Shown one piece after another: positions 43,438 to 52,109 of a stretch of 64,000 nucleotides of DNA. Under the pieces are notes generated by a model, which made no database searches, had not been told where the DNA came from, and saw only the letters and a program-made list of their open reading frames with translations. The position numbers and the translations under genes are program-made. The stretch is from CADCTM01 sp049671305 (lineage in GTDB: Bacteria; Cyanobacteriota; Cyanobacteriia; Cyanobacteriales; Coleofasciculaceae). Position 1 is the first letter of the stretch; every line of letters starts with the position of its first letter. The stretch is taken from the NCBI GenBank assembly GCA_049671305.1, contig JBATUR010000093.1:13309-77308 (forward strand). The letters run 5' to 3'.

Positions 43438-45035
43438 TGACTAAAACTTTGTTTATTGGTTTAGATGGCGCGACATTTACAGTGCTTGATGAAATGACAC
43501 GTGATTTGCCAGGAGTTGGCATCACCATGCCGTTTCTAAAATCATTTTTGGAAACAGGTTGTCGGGCAAAATTACGCTCAACGCCTAATCCCTTAACGCC
43601 GCCAGCATGGGTGGCAATTATGACGGGGAGAATGCCAGGAAGTCATGGAGTTTATGACTTTATCCGGGCGGAAGAGAAGGACGGGGATGTTTATTTCACC
43701 CTCTCTGATTCCAGGGATATTCTAACAGAAACTATTTGGTCGATGGCGAGTCGGCAAGACCGTACAGTTGTGGCATTAAACTTTCCTATTACAGCGCCGC
43801 CACGTCCAATTGCTGGTTCTTTGGTTCCCGGTTTTGTGCCTTGGAAACATCTGCGCCGTAATACAACTCCTCCTGAATTATATGACCGTTTGAAGGCAAT
43901 TCCTGACTTTAATCCGAAGGAATTAGCTTGGGATTTTGACCGGGAAAAGCAAAGTTTAGAAATCATGACTGAGGAGGATATGGAAAATTGGGTACGCTAT
44001 CATATTCCCCGTGATGAACAATGGTTTAGAATTGCCGAAACGCTTTTGCGTGAAGATAGTCCTGATTTAATGGCAGTCTTATTTGATGGAGTTGATAAGC
44101 TGCAACATCAAGTTTGGAAATTTGTTGATCCAGCTTTAGTGCCAACTAATCCAAATCCTTGGGAACAGCGAGTCCGTGAACTTTGCCTTGAATATTTCCG
44201 CAAGTTAGATACTTATATTGAAAAATTAATAGAACTTGCTGGACCAAATGCTCAAGTTTTTATGGCTTCAGATCATGGTTTTACGGCAACGACTGAAGTT
44301 GTGAGAATTAATGCTTTCTTGCATGAAAAAGGTTATTTGGCATGGAAGGAAACAGATGATAGTGAGATGACAAAGCGGCGAGAAGCTACGGCTTTTGCTA
44401 ATCTTGATTGGGAGAAAACTTCAGCTTATTGTCGTACACCTTCTAGTAACGGAATTACAATTAGAGTTGCCAAAAATCCTGGTGATGCTGGTGTTAAACC
44501 GGAAGATTATCAAGTATTTAGAGAGAAATTAATTAAGGATTTGGAAACTTTCAAAGATCCAAATACTGGTGAGCGAATTATCCAGACAATTTATAAACGT
44601 GAAGATGTTTATTCGGGCGCGGCAATGCTTGAAGCACCCGATTTAACTTTGGTACTTCGGGATTATGGCTTTGTTTCAATTCGCAATATCTTACCACCTG
44701 TTGAACCTCGCGAAATGCCTGCCGGAACTCATCATCCTGATGGTGTTTTCCTAGCAGGTGGTTATGGTATTAAGTCTGGATATCAGGGAGAATTGCAGCA
44801 AATTGTTGATGTAACAGCAACACTAATTCATAGTCTTGGTTTGCCTATTCCTAAAGATCAAGAAGGAAGTGTTGCTGAAAGCTTTTTTACGGAAGATTAT
44901 TTACTCAACAAACCTGTTGTTTTGGGTGAACTTGTCTCAGTTGAAAAGACTAAAGAAGATGATACAGAAGACATTAGTGAGGAGGAAAAAGAACAAATTC
45001 TTGCTCAGTTGCAAATGCTTGGTTATATGGAATAA
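43437..45035 (+). CDS. Alkaline phosphatase superfamily phosphohydrolase/phosphodiesterase
   Basis: 532 aa, type I phosphodiesterase/nucleotide pyrophosphatase-like (AlkP superfamily). The N-terminal metal Asp is in FIGLDGATF, a nucleophile Thr lies in NPLTPPAWVAIMTGRMPGSHG, further metal ligands in LFDGVDKLQHQVW and MASDHGF, and His in PAGTHHPDGVF. No signal peptide. The C-terminus is a Glu-rich tail (EDDTEDISEEEKEQI). It is the last gene of the synthase operon. It might hydrolyse or transfer a phospho- or sulfo-headgroup, or release product from a phosphopantetheine carrier; none of this is shown. Confidence 0.85.
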   Translation: MTKTLFIGLDGATFTVLDEMTRDLPGVGITMPFLKSFLETGCRAKLRSTPNPLTPPAWVAIMTGRMPGSHGVYDFIRAEEKDGDVYFTLSDSRDILTETIWSMASRQDRTVVALNFPITAPPRPIAGSLVPGFVPWKHLRRNTTPPELYDRLKAIPDFNPKELAWDFDREKQSLEIMTEEDMENWVRYHIPRDEQWFRIAETLLREDSPDLMAVLFDGVDKLQHQVWKFVDPALVPTNPNPWEQRVRELCLEYFRKLDTYIEKLIELAGPNAQVFMASDHGFTATTEVVRINAFLHEKGYLAWKETDDSEMTKRREATAFANLDWEKTSAYCRTPSSNGITIRVAKNPGDAGVKPEDYQVFREKLIKDLETFKDPNTGERIIQTIYKREDVYSGAAMLEAPDLTLVLRDYGFVSIRNILPPVEPREMPAGTHHPDGVFLAGGYGIKSGYQGELQQIVDVTATLIHSLGLPIPKDQEGSVAESFFTEDYLLNKPVVLGELVSVEKTKEDDTEDISEEEKEQILAQLQMLGYME

Positions 45036-45088
45036 GACTGATTATAGTTTGGTGCGATACAGATAGCTTGCTAAGGTTTTGCTGGAGT

Positions 45089-45128
45089 AAGGAGCTAGAA
45101 GGCTAAATATTCAATCTTCTAGCTTCTT
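45089..45128. terminator. Bidirectional terminator at the end of the synthase operon
   Basis: A 13-bp stem AAGGAGCTAGAAG (45089-45101) / CTTCTAGCTTCTT (45116-45128), with one G-T pair and a 14-nt loop. It lies between the convergent phosphohydrolase and sulfotransferase genes. Confidence 0.75.
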
Positions 45129-45156
45129 GTCACTAAAATCTTTTGCTGAAATGTCT

Positions 45157-46062
45157 TTATTGATAGCCAAATTCTTGTGCTAGCTTGATGATGGGAGGGA
45201 TAAAACCTTTATTATCTCCACGCCAGGGCAACGGACCTTCTAAATAACTTGAGGTTATAGGTTTATACCGAAATGCTGGTGATTTCAAAAAGTTAGGATC
45301 ATTTCCTAAGTGTGCGGCATAAGGACCGAGGCAGGCATAAGGAGATTCTTGTGGCTGTAAGATGTTATTAAAAATAGACTCATCCCAACTTAAGTTTAAC
45401 CAGTTACAAATTTTTTCAAAATACACTTTTGGCTCACTTAATATATTTTCTCCTAGCAAGCGCATTTGTTGGTGATCAGGAATTGTGCTAAGAAAATCTA
45501 CAATATTACTTTGCATTTTGTACCAAGAATATTGCGGATCTAGTGTTGGTGGTTTGGTGGAATAATCAATAGAACCTGTCATAATTGCGATTGCACCATT
45601 AGCAATTTTTGCCATTGACTGTCCTTGGGTTCTCGGATGTCGAACAAGGTGCAAATAATGAGCATCAGGAAAGGTTTGATGCAGACGTTTCAGAATTTCT
45701 GGTTTAGTCACATATACTGGACTTTTATCAACAATTCGTAACGGTGCAACTTTGCGACATAGTTCTAAATAAACTTCTCCGGTGCTTTTATCAAGGCGAG
45801 TTAATATCCAACGATATGCCATATCAACTGATAGTATTGTTTGTTCTCCGGCATAAAGTTGTGCAATAGTTCGCAGTAAACCATGTAACTGAAATTGACG
45901 TATTCCTTTGAGGCGTTGTGTCAGTTGATCTAAAGTTTCATCAACAAATAAGTTTAGTTCCGGGACACCATAAGTTTCAGGATGCTGCCCTAACATAGCG
46001 CAAATTACAGAAGTAAAAGAACGGGGTGCTCCTAAGATGAAAATTGGTTGAGGTTCGGACAT
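45157..46062 (-). CDS. PAPS-dependent sulfotransferase
   Basis: 301 aa sulfotransferase family protein. 5'-phosphosulfate-binding loop FILGAPRSFTSVICAMLGQ at the N-terminus, RIVDKSPVYVTKPEIL, and 3'-phosphate motif LHLVRHPRTQGQS. The fold is complete, with a helical substrate-facing C-terminal part. It is cytoplasmic and transfers a sulfo group to a hydroxyl or amine of a small molecule or lipid. The convergent arrangement with the synthase operon and the divergent APS kinase suggest that it sulfates the operon's product. Start ATG at 46062. Confidence 0.88.
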   Translation of the reverse strand: MSEPQPIFILGAPRSFTSVICAMLGQHPETYGVPELNLFVDETLDQLTQRLKGIRQFQLHGLLRTIAQLYAGEQTILSVDMAYRWILTRLDKSTGEVYLELCRKVAPLRIVDKSPVYVTKPEILKRLHQTFPDAHYLHLVRHPRTQGQSMAKIANGAIAIMTGSIDYSTKPPTLDPQYSWYKMQSNIVDFLSTIPDHQQMRLLGENILSEPKVYFEKICNWLNLSWDESIFNNILQPQESPYACLGPYAAHLGNDPNFLKSPAFRYKPITSSYLEGPLPWRGDNKGFIPPIIKLAQEFGYQ

Positions 46063-46249
46063 ATAGGCTAAAATTACTAATTAAGCGATCGCGTTTGCAA
46101 AAAGTTTCCTCCTTATTATATTGATATTACGACTACTTATTATTTTCGTATTTATTAACATTTTATTAATTACTTACTCTTTTAATCTTATCTATTCTGT
46201 TGTAAACTAGTTATATAAATTAAACTTCTATGTTTTGGAATTTTCTTCA

Positions 46250-47743
46250 ATGCATCTGCGAAAAAATATTATCTCAACTTTAGTTTTCTTATTGGCTTTA
46301 TCTATTATTATTTCTGGTGCATTCTATGCAAGAATAACAACAGCGCAGACTTCATTTGTTGGCAGTTTACCGCCCGGTTACGCGAGCTATTCTGGCAAGT
46401 TAGTGATGGGCAAATCATGCAGTTGTGCGAATACAGGTATATCGGGTGCTCCAGCATTACCACCTCTTTGTAACACAGCAGTTTGTTTTGGAAGTTCTTT
46501 CACTCGCTATGGCTTTGTATTTACAAACGTAGAGGGAATAAACTCAAAAGCTTGCGATCAAATAAGGCTTTCTACGAGCATACCGCCATGTTTTCAGTTA
46601 GATGCAGATGACGCCATCGTAATTTCAGGTAGTATGGCATCTGTGCAAGATTTATCTTATTATGGGTTCACACTTTACCAAAGTTTGGTATATAACAAAA
46701 ATTTTCCAGATAACTTTGCATCGATTAAAAGTAGTGTCGGTCTAAACCTTAATAGCGCTAATTTAAAGATTGGTAATAATGGCAAATATATTTTAATTTT
46801 TACGGCAAGCACTCGCACTTTAAATGTACTTAAACGGGGACTACAGAGTATTGGTGTTCCCAGGGCAATTATCAATCACTACCCTATCCCTAAAACGGTG
46901 GCTAATTTAGGAAAAATAGATTATCCAGATCAACTAACTATACAACTGCGTTTGACATCTCAAAGTCCTGAAGAAAGGCAGCAAGTTAATACTTTTGCAC
47001 AAGAGGTTGCACCTAACACTAATGTTATTTTTATTAAGGGTCCAAAAGTAGATGGTGATATAACCTTTGACGATATACCAACGTGGGAAGATACCTTAAG
47101 AAGTAACCCGATTGAGTATCAAATGGGATTGGATCGTCAACTGGCGCTATTAGAAAGATCGGTAACTAATACATACGCTAGACAAGGATATAGTCTCAAA
47201 GCTCGTCTAACAGAAAAAGTACTTCATGTAGATACAAAAGAATGTAGAGAGTCTGCTTCCATAGATTGTGTTTACGATTCACCTGATGCCCTTTATAGTA
47301 GCTTTCCTTGTGACTTTTCTCCGAGCGCTCTCAGGAATGGGAATTGTTTTATTCAGCTAGAACAAAATAGTGATGACGTTTTAATGTTATTAGGAGTAGA
47401 CCACACTTTAGTAGGAGACAAAACTCTTGCTGCCTACGTTTCTGCTGAATCAAAAAAAAGTGCAGGAAGTAATGACGGAACTTTTTCTTTTATGGGTTTG
47501 TATACTCAAGGTTCAGCAAAACAATACTGGCCCAGAAACAAAGGAGATGACTTGTATGCTGTGAAAATAACTCGCGACTGCGGTGATTCGCCTTACTGTG
47601 CCTCTGTACCATTTTTAGGAATTCCTGGCGCTAGAAGGGGATTTTTCATAGTAGGGCGAACTTATTTAGATAAAGTTACAGCTTCGGGTCCTAATCCAGC
47701 AAATTTGATTCCGGCAGTCTTACTTTGGTTTAGTAAAGGTTAG
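46250..47743 (+). CDS. Secreted Cys-rich protein of unknown function
   Basis: 497 aa from the ATG at 46250. A signal peptide or anchor (about 6-26, ISTLVFLLALSIIISGAFYA) is followed by a Ser/Gly/Cys-rich mature protein: KSCSCANTG, PPLCNTAVC, KACDQIRL, TKECRESASIDCVYDS, FPCDFS, RDCGDSPYCASVPF. About fourteen cysteines in pairs suggest disulfides in the periplasm or outside. No catalytic motif is recognised. It is divergent from the sulfotransferase (about 170-base spacer) and 33 bases from the pentapeptide gene, so those two may be co-transcribed. Function unknown. Confidence 0.65.
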   Translation: MHLRKNIISTLVFLLALSIIISGAFYARITTAQTSFVGSLPPGYASYSGKLVMGKSCSCANTGISGAPALPPLCNTAVCFGSSFTRYGFVFTNVEGINSKACDQIRLSTSIPPCFQLDADDAIVISGSMASVQDLSYYGFTLYQSLVYNKNFPDNFASIKSSVGLNLNSANLKIGNNGKYILIFTASTRTLNVLKRGLQSIGVPRAIINHYPIPKTVANLGKIDYPDQLTIQLRLTSQSPEERQQVNTFAQEVAPNTNVIFIKGPKVDGDITFDDIPTWEDTLRSNPIEYQMGLDRQLALLERSVTNTYARQGYSLKARLTEKVLHVDTKECRESASIDCVYDSPDALYSSFPCDFSPSALRNGNCFIQLEQNSDDVLMLLGVDHTLVGDKTLAAYVSAESKKSAGSNDGTFSFMGLYTQGSAKQYWPRNKGDDLYAVKITRDCGDSPYCASVPFLGIPGARRGFFIVGRTYLDKVTASGPNPANLIPAVLLWFSKG

Positions 47744-47776
47744 TAAACCAAATTAATAATCAGTGTTTTAATACTT

Positions 47777-48331
47777 ATGTCAAAGCAATTTTATTGGTCG
47801 GTTTTCTTCTTAGCGCTCTTGCTACCATTTATGTTGGAAGTAGCATCTAGTAGTTCCTTAGCTACAACAGATTCCAATTTGAATTTACCTGTATGTTATA
47901 TGCAAACCGAAGATGGAAAAATTTCGGATTTGGGGAATCTTTGTCAAGTACCTGCAAGCAACAATATTAATTCAACAAATCGAGTAGCAGGTGTTAAGCG
48001 TTTGCTAGATACCAAAGAATGTCCCGGCTGCAACTTAAGCGGTGCTAACTTAGCAAATAAAGTCTTAACTTTTGTCAATTTATCGAATGCCAATCTTAGT
48101 GGTGCGAACTTAACTGGTGCAAGGTTAATTGGTGCAGACTTAAGTAATACCAACTTAACAAATGCTAACCTTAAGGGTGCAAAATTGAATGGCGCCAGAA
48201 TGATCGGTACTAACTTAATTGGCACTAATTTAGCTGGCGCTAATTTATTAGGTGCAAATCTTTGGAATACAGATTTAGCTGGCGCAAATTTAAACTCAAC
48301 TAAGATGCCTGATGGCACTTTTCACAAATGA
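47777..48331 (+). CDS. Secreted pentapeptide-repeat protein
   Basis: 184 aa. Signal peptide (about 6-27, VFFLALLLPFMLEVASSSS). From about residue 83 to the end there are about 18 A(N/D)LxX pentapeptide repeats (NLSGANL, ANLSGANLTGARLIGADL) forming a right-handed quadrilateral beta-helix. The N-terminal mature part has CYMQTEDGKISDLGNLCQ and ECPGCNL cysteines. Pentapeptide proteins are abundant in cyanobacteria, mostly of unknown role. It follows the Cys-rich gene on the same strand. Confidence 0.9.
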   Translation: MSKQFYWSVFFLALLLPFMLEVASSSSLATTDSNLNLPVCYMQTEDGKISDLGNLCQVPASNNINSTNRVAGVKRLLDTKECPGCNLSGANLANKVLTFVNLSNANLSGANLTGARLIGADLSNTNLTNANLKGAKLNGARMIGTNLIGTNLAGANLLGANLWNTDLAGANLNSTKMPDGTFHK

Positions 48332-48448
48332 ACCTGCGATAGTTAAAGCACTGCTATTCTTCAAATCGCATTTTCAAGGTTATCGATAGATACACACGAA
48401 ATGAATTTGAAAATCTGTATCCAAAAGCTAGCTTTGCACTAATTAAAC

Positions 48449-49534
48449 TTAAGAAATGCTGGGAGATTTAACAGCAGACTGTTTAGAATCAACCATATCT
48501 CGCACATTTTCTTGTAACTGTTTGACAACTGGAACTATCGTCCGCCACCTGTTTTTAACTAGAAAAACTCCTATTAAGTTCCGCTGCAGATCAATCCAAG
48601 GTGAGAAGCCAAAAGCACCCTGACAACTAAGTTGAATTACCCGCCCCTTATTATCAACTATGTCACGCCATAGTCCTAAACCATAACGACGACCGTCTTT
48701 ATGGGGTGAGAGCCTAATCGGAAGACCACGAGTTTGATCACGCTGCATTTCTGTAACTGCCTGCGTTGAAAGTAGCCGTTTGTTGTTAAAAACTCCGCCA
48801 TTAAGATGCATTTGTAAAAGGTTTGTGTAATCTTGCAAAGTGGAAACTGCCCCACCTGCAATGCGAGGATTTAAAGAAGCTTGATAGTTAGTATTTCTCA
48901 TGTTAAGAGGACGCTGAATTTTCTCTTCAAATAAGCGGTCCCAAGACTTACCACTGGCAATTTCTGCCAATCTTCCTGCTACTTGATAGGAAGCACCTCC
49001 ATAACTGAAGTCCGTACCTGGTTCTGTCCGCAACCCTCTCTGCAAGATTTGGTCAGCGCATTCTTTCAGTGTGATTGAATTATTACTAAGGCAGCGATTC
49101 TGTCCGGGCAGACCGGAAGTGTGGGACAATAACTGACGTAGAGTGATGTTAGCTTTTTCACCTCTCAAATTGGGCATATATTTAGAAATTGGTGCGTCCA
49201 AAGCTAGCTTACCTTCATCTACAAGAGTCATAATTGTCGAAGAAGCTAACAACTTGCTAGCAGAAGCGATCGGCACAACAGTACTCAGGTTATACCTACC
49301 AAAACTTTTTTCATAAATAAGTCGATTATCCTTCATCAAAAGTACAGCAACCCCTTCTAAGCGGTCTTTGTTCACCGCACTCTCAACGGTTCTAGTGACG
49401 ATAGGCAGGTCACTGGCAGCCTCGGTAGTTCGTGGTTGTCCCTTTAACGGTTGCAAGCAGCCTGTTAGAGAAACAAACATAAATGCTAGTCCTGCAAGTA
49501 GAAGGAAGGAAACGCGACGGAAGGTAAAATTCAT
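48449..49534 (-). CDS. Lipoprotein serine hydrolase of the class C beta-lactamase/esterase family
   Basis: 361 aa from the ATG at 49534, which has CAGGAAG at good spacing; the frame continues upstream to a TTG at 49564. Lipoprotein signal with lipobox VSLTGC. Catalytic SxxK in PIASASKLLAS is intact. The second motif, normally Y-x-N, reads FSYGGASY, and the third, normally H/W-x-G, reads CQGAFGF. Other family features: LRQLLSHTSGLPG and RPLNMRNTNY. Activity is probably esterase, transesterase or peptidase rather than beta-lactamase; the changed motifs leave this open. It is divergent from the TauD gene. Confidence 0.85.
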   Translation of the reverse strand: MNFTFRRVSFLLLAGLAFMFVSLTGCLQPLKGQPRTTEAASDLPIVTRTVESAVNKDRLEGVAVLLMKDNRLIYEKSFGRYNLSTVVPIASASKLLASSTIMTLVDEGKLALDAPISKYMPNLRGEKANITLRQLLSHTSGLPGQNRCLSNNSITLKECADQILQRGLRTEPGTDFSYGGASYQVAGRLAEIASGKSWDRLFEEKIQRPLNMRNTNYQASLNPRIAGGAVSTLQDYTNLLQMHLNGGVFNNKRLLSTQAVTEMQRDQTRGLPIRLSPHKDGRRYGLGLWRDIVDNKGRVIQLSCQGAFGFSPWIDLQRNLIGVFLVKNRWRTIVPVVKQLQENVRDMVDSKQSAVKSPSIS

Positions 49535-49719
49535 AACAACTTCCTGGTTTTCACCGATTAACAATAAGAAATTTGATTCAAAAAAAGCCTAATAGTTCCC
49601 CAAAAAAATAGCAAAGTCTTGGTAATCTAAAAAACTTTAGTAACATCATTTAACAACTCTGGCGATCAATAGCTTGGCTATTGCTTATACTATTTTTTTA
49701 GCGATGTTAATTTGTAGTT

Positions 49720-50619
49720 ATGATTCTCCAAACTTTACCATTATCTGAAACCTTTGGCAGCACTGTATTAGGGACGAAAAAACAAGATATTTGTGGACTT
49801 GATCAAGCCGAGGTTATAAGACAATTTAACACATCTAGTTTATTACTTTTTCGAGGATTTGATGTTGATACAGAAGATTTTAAAAAATTTACAGAATTAT
49901 TTAGTACCAACTTTGTATCATATATTGGCGGCGCTTACAGCCGGGAGATGATTAATGGAGACAAAACCTTATTATCAGTAACAGGAGGAAAGCTAGCTTT
50001 TCCCGTGCCACTGCATGGGGAAATGTATTATCGAAAACACAAACCTGATATTCTCTGGTTTTACTGTGCCTCTCCAGCCTTAAAAGATGGTGAAACTACA
50101 GTTTGTGATGGCATCCAAATTTATAATAATTTAAGTTCTTCCACACAAAAATTATTTCAAAAGAAAAAATTAAAATATATTCGTACTTATCCCACAGGTA
50201 TTTGGCAAAAAATCTATCAAACTGATGATTTAAGCCATGTTGAAGCCGTATGCCAAGAGAATGATCTGCAATTGGAAGCTAACAGCGAACAAATTACCAC
50301 ATATTATTTGGCTTCAGCAATTCAACCGAGTCGATGTGGCAAACACCAGGTTTTTATTAATAATATTTTGCCTGTAGTTGCACAAGAAACTAATGGCAAT
50401 ATTTCTAGCTTAGTTAGATTTGAAGATGATTCAAAAATTCCCGAATCTGTCATTGAAGAAATTCAAAATATTACTGAGCAATTAATTCATTTAGTAGCTT
50501 GGCAAAAAAGTGATGTTTTGATGATTGATAACACTAGATTGATGCATGGTAGGAGAGCATTTGCTGACAATCAACGAGATATTTACGTGAGACTTTGTGA
50601 GGCAAGTTTTCCCTTTTAA
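49720..50619 (+). CDS. TauD/TfdA-like Fe(II)/2-oxoglutarate dioxygenase
   Basis: 299 aa. Iron ligands His99 and Glu101 in PLHGEMYYRKHKPD (H-x-D/E), the distal His276 in RLMHGRRAF, and a 2-oxoglutarate-binding Arg near the C-terminus (DIYVRLCEA). Family-typical DILWFYCASPA and DGETTVCDG follow the first motif. It hydroxylates, desaturates or otherwise oxidises an unactivated carbon, and members of the family tailor natural products. Placed next to the synthase locus, it could oxidise the acyl product or cleave a sulfonate/sulfate ester; the substrate is unknown. ATG at 49720; 6 bases from the end of the convergent beta-propeller gene. Confidence 0.86.
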   Translation: MILQTLPLSETFGSTVLGTKKQDICGLDQAEVIRQFNTSSLLLFRGFDVDTEDFKKFTELFSTNFVSYIGGAYSREMINGDKTLLSVTGGKLAFPVPLHGEMYYRKHKPDILWFYCASPALKDGETTVCDGIQIYNNLSSSTQKLFQKKKLKYIRTYPTGIWQKIYQTDDLSHVEAVCQENDLQLEANSEQITTYYLASAIQPSRCGKHQVFINNILPVVAQETNGNISSLVRFEDDSKIPESVIEEIQNITEQLIHLVAWQKSDVLMIDNTRLMHGRRAFADNQRDIYVRLCEASFPF

Positions 50620-50625
50620 ATATGG

Positions 50626-52083
50626 TTATTGACCTAGCCAAACTTCTAGACCACCATGAGGATTATCAACATAAATCCATTTACCATCCTCTAGTTGTTT
50701 GGCAACACGAGGTCCAAAGGGATTAGCAGTACCCACAAAAACACCATAAGGAGTAGAAACAATGTTACGGACACCATAGTTATAAGGATTACCAAATCCT
50801 TGGCGAGTCACAGGTAGCCAATTTTCGCCATCATAAGAACGCCAAAGTTCAAAACCGCCTTGTTGTTGTACAACATTTTCTAATCCTACTTGTCCAAATA
50901 GTCGAATAAAATTATCTGGTCTATTTTCAAATGTGGTGAAACGAAGGACAGTACTCCAATCCATAGTCCCAGCATAAAGCCAATCTTCATGAATACCCAT
51001 TTTCCAAATATAGCCACTGAAAATATTATTAAATCCAGCAGATAAACCACTCAAAGGACGATTACCATTACGGATTTCTCCGACCATAATTTCCCACGAA
51101 CCATCTGGCTCAATTCTAATAATTTCTGCCCCGGCGGGACCAATTTTATTTAAATGATCGTAACCACCATTTTGAATACCTGTACCCACATATAAAGACT
51201 CTTTGAACACCATCATACTGGTGATCATTTGATTAAGACTGCCACGACCAGCACCATTACTAATCACATTTGTCCAATTATATGGAGGCTTGCCTTCAGC
51301 TAAAGTCCGCCAGATTTGACAGCCGTTATTATTAACTGTTCCGGCATAAAGATAGTCACCAAAACCTCTTAATTCAAAAATTGTCCGATTATTTAAATCA
51401 CCAAATCCTGGTTCATTAACAGCTTGCCACTCACCTTTTGCTGGGTCACTGCTTTCATAAACAACCGGCACTCCAGAGGTATTAGGATTACCTTGACCAG
51501 AACCAGTAGGAGCAGTAAAAAGTCTGCCTTTAAAAGGAACTAATAAACGTAAACTGTTAATCGGCAAATCGATTAATCCTGGCTTAGAAACAGTCACGAA
51601 ATCTGTGCCATTTTCTGAGCGTAGAATCACTGGACCCGGACCACGAGAACGTGACCAAGTACTAACATACAAAGCCGGTTGATGATCAGACTTTCCCTGA
51701 AAGACAACCATGCCACGATAGCCTAATTCCCGACTAATTTCTGCTCCTTGATTACCCATAATCATCGGAGATTGAAAAACCCTCTCCCACTGGTCTAAAA
51801 TAGGACTGTAGCGCCAAATTTCTGCCCGTGCTTCTGTTTGTTCAAATTCTGGAGAATAGATAGGATTAGGGCATTCAACGGGCCAAATATCAATTCTTAA
51901 ATGAGGCTGGCTTTTGCGAATCAAACTGAGGTTGGCACGGGTTGTCCCAACATATAAATGGTCTTGAAACCATGCCATCGAATGAGCGTAGGCATTATGG
52001 CGGTCACCAAAACCGTTCTCGCAAATTTTCCGAAAATTGGCAAGACTAAGACCGCGCTTTGGCTCTAATTTTAAAATCCGCAT
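50626..52083 (-). CDS. Beta-propeller-like protein of unknown function
   Basis: 485 aa. Recurring strands such as DHLYVGTTRAN, YLYAGTVNNNG, SLYVGTGIQNG, WLYAGTMDWS and GVFVGTANPFG, with WRT/WRS Trp repeats, suggest a six- or seven-bladed kelch/BNR-like propeller. There is no signal peptide. Family name unknown to me. It is the last gene of a leftward run with the alpha/beta hydrolase (26 bases upstream) and the HAMP-like membrane protein. Propellers of this type can be scaffolds or hydrolases; the sequence does not tell. Confidence 0.7.
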   Translation of the reverse strand: MRILKLEPKRGLSLANFRKICENGFGDRHNAYAHSMAWFQDHLYVGTTRANLSLIRKSQPHLRIDIWPVECPNPIYSPEFEQTEARAEIWRYSPILDQWERVFQSPMIMGNQGAEISRELGYRGMVVFQGKSDHQPALYVSTWSRSRGPGPVILRSENGTDFVTVSKPGLIDLPINSLRLLVPFKGRLFTAPTGSGQGNPNTSGVPVVYESSDPAKGEWQAVNEPGFGDLNNRTIFELRGFGDYLYAGTVNNNGCQIWRTLAEGKPPYNWTNVISNGAGRGSLNQMITSMMVFKESLYVGTGIQNGGYDHLNKIGPAGAEIIRIEPDGSWEIMVGEIRNGNRPLSGLSAGFNNIFSGYIWKMGIHEDWLYAGTMDWSTVLRFTTFENRPDNFIRLFGQVGLENVVQQQGGFELWRSYDGENWLPVTRQGFGNPYNYGVRNIVSTPYGVFVGTANPFGPRVAKQLEDGKWIYVDNPHGGLEVWLGQ

Positions 52084-52109
52084 AAGTTAGGTATTACTAG
52101 CGCAAAAAA

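Noticed and set aside
30942..45035. Reading the synthase operon as the heterocyst glycolipid (hgl) island
   Set aside because: Domain type is similar, but hetN, the hgl ABC exporter genes and the known gene order are missing, and sulfur genes are present instead. I therefore call it hglE/PUFA-like and not the hgl island.
48020..48310. Direct repeats resembling a CRISPR array
   Set aside because: They are the coding repeats of the pentapeptide protein, with a 15-base period and no spacer pattern.
48449..49534. Calling the serine hydrolase a beta-lactamase resistance gene
   Set aside because: The second and third active-site motifs deviate from class C beta-lactamases, and the family is dominated by esterases and peptidases.
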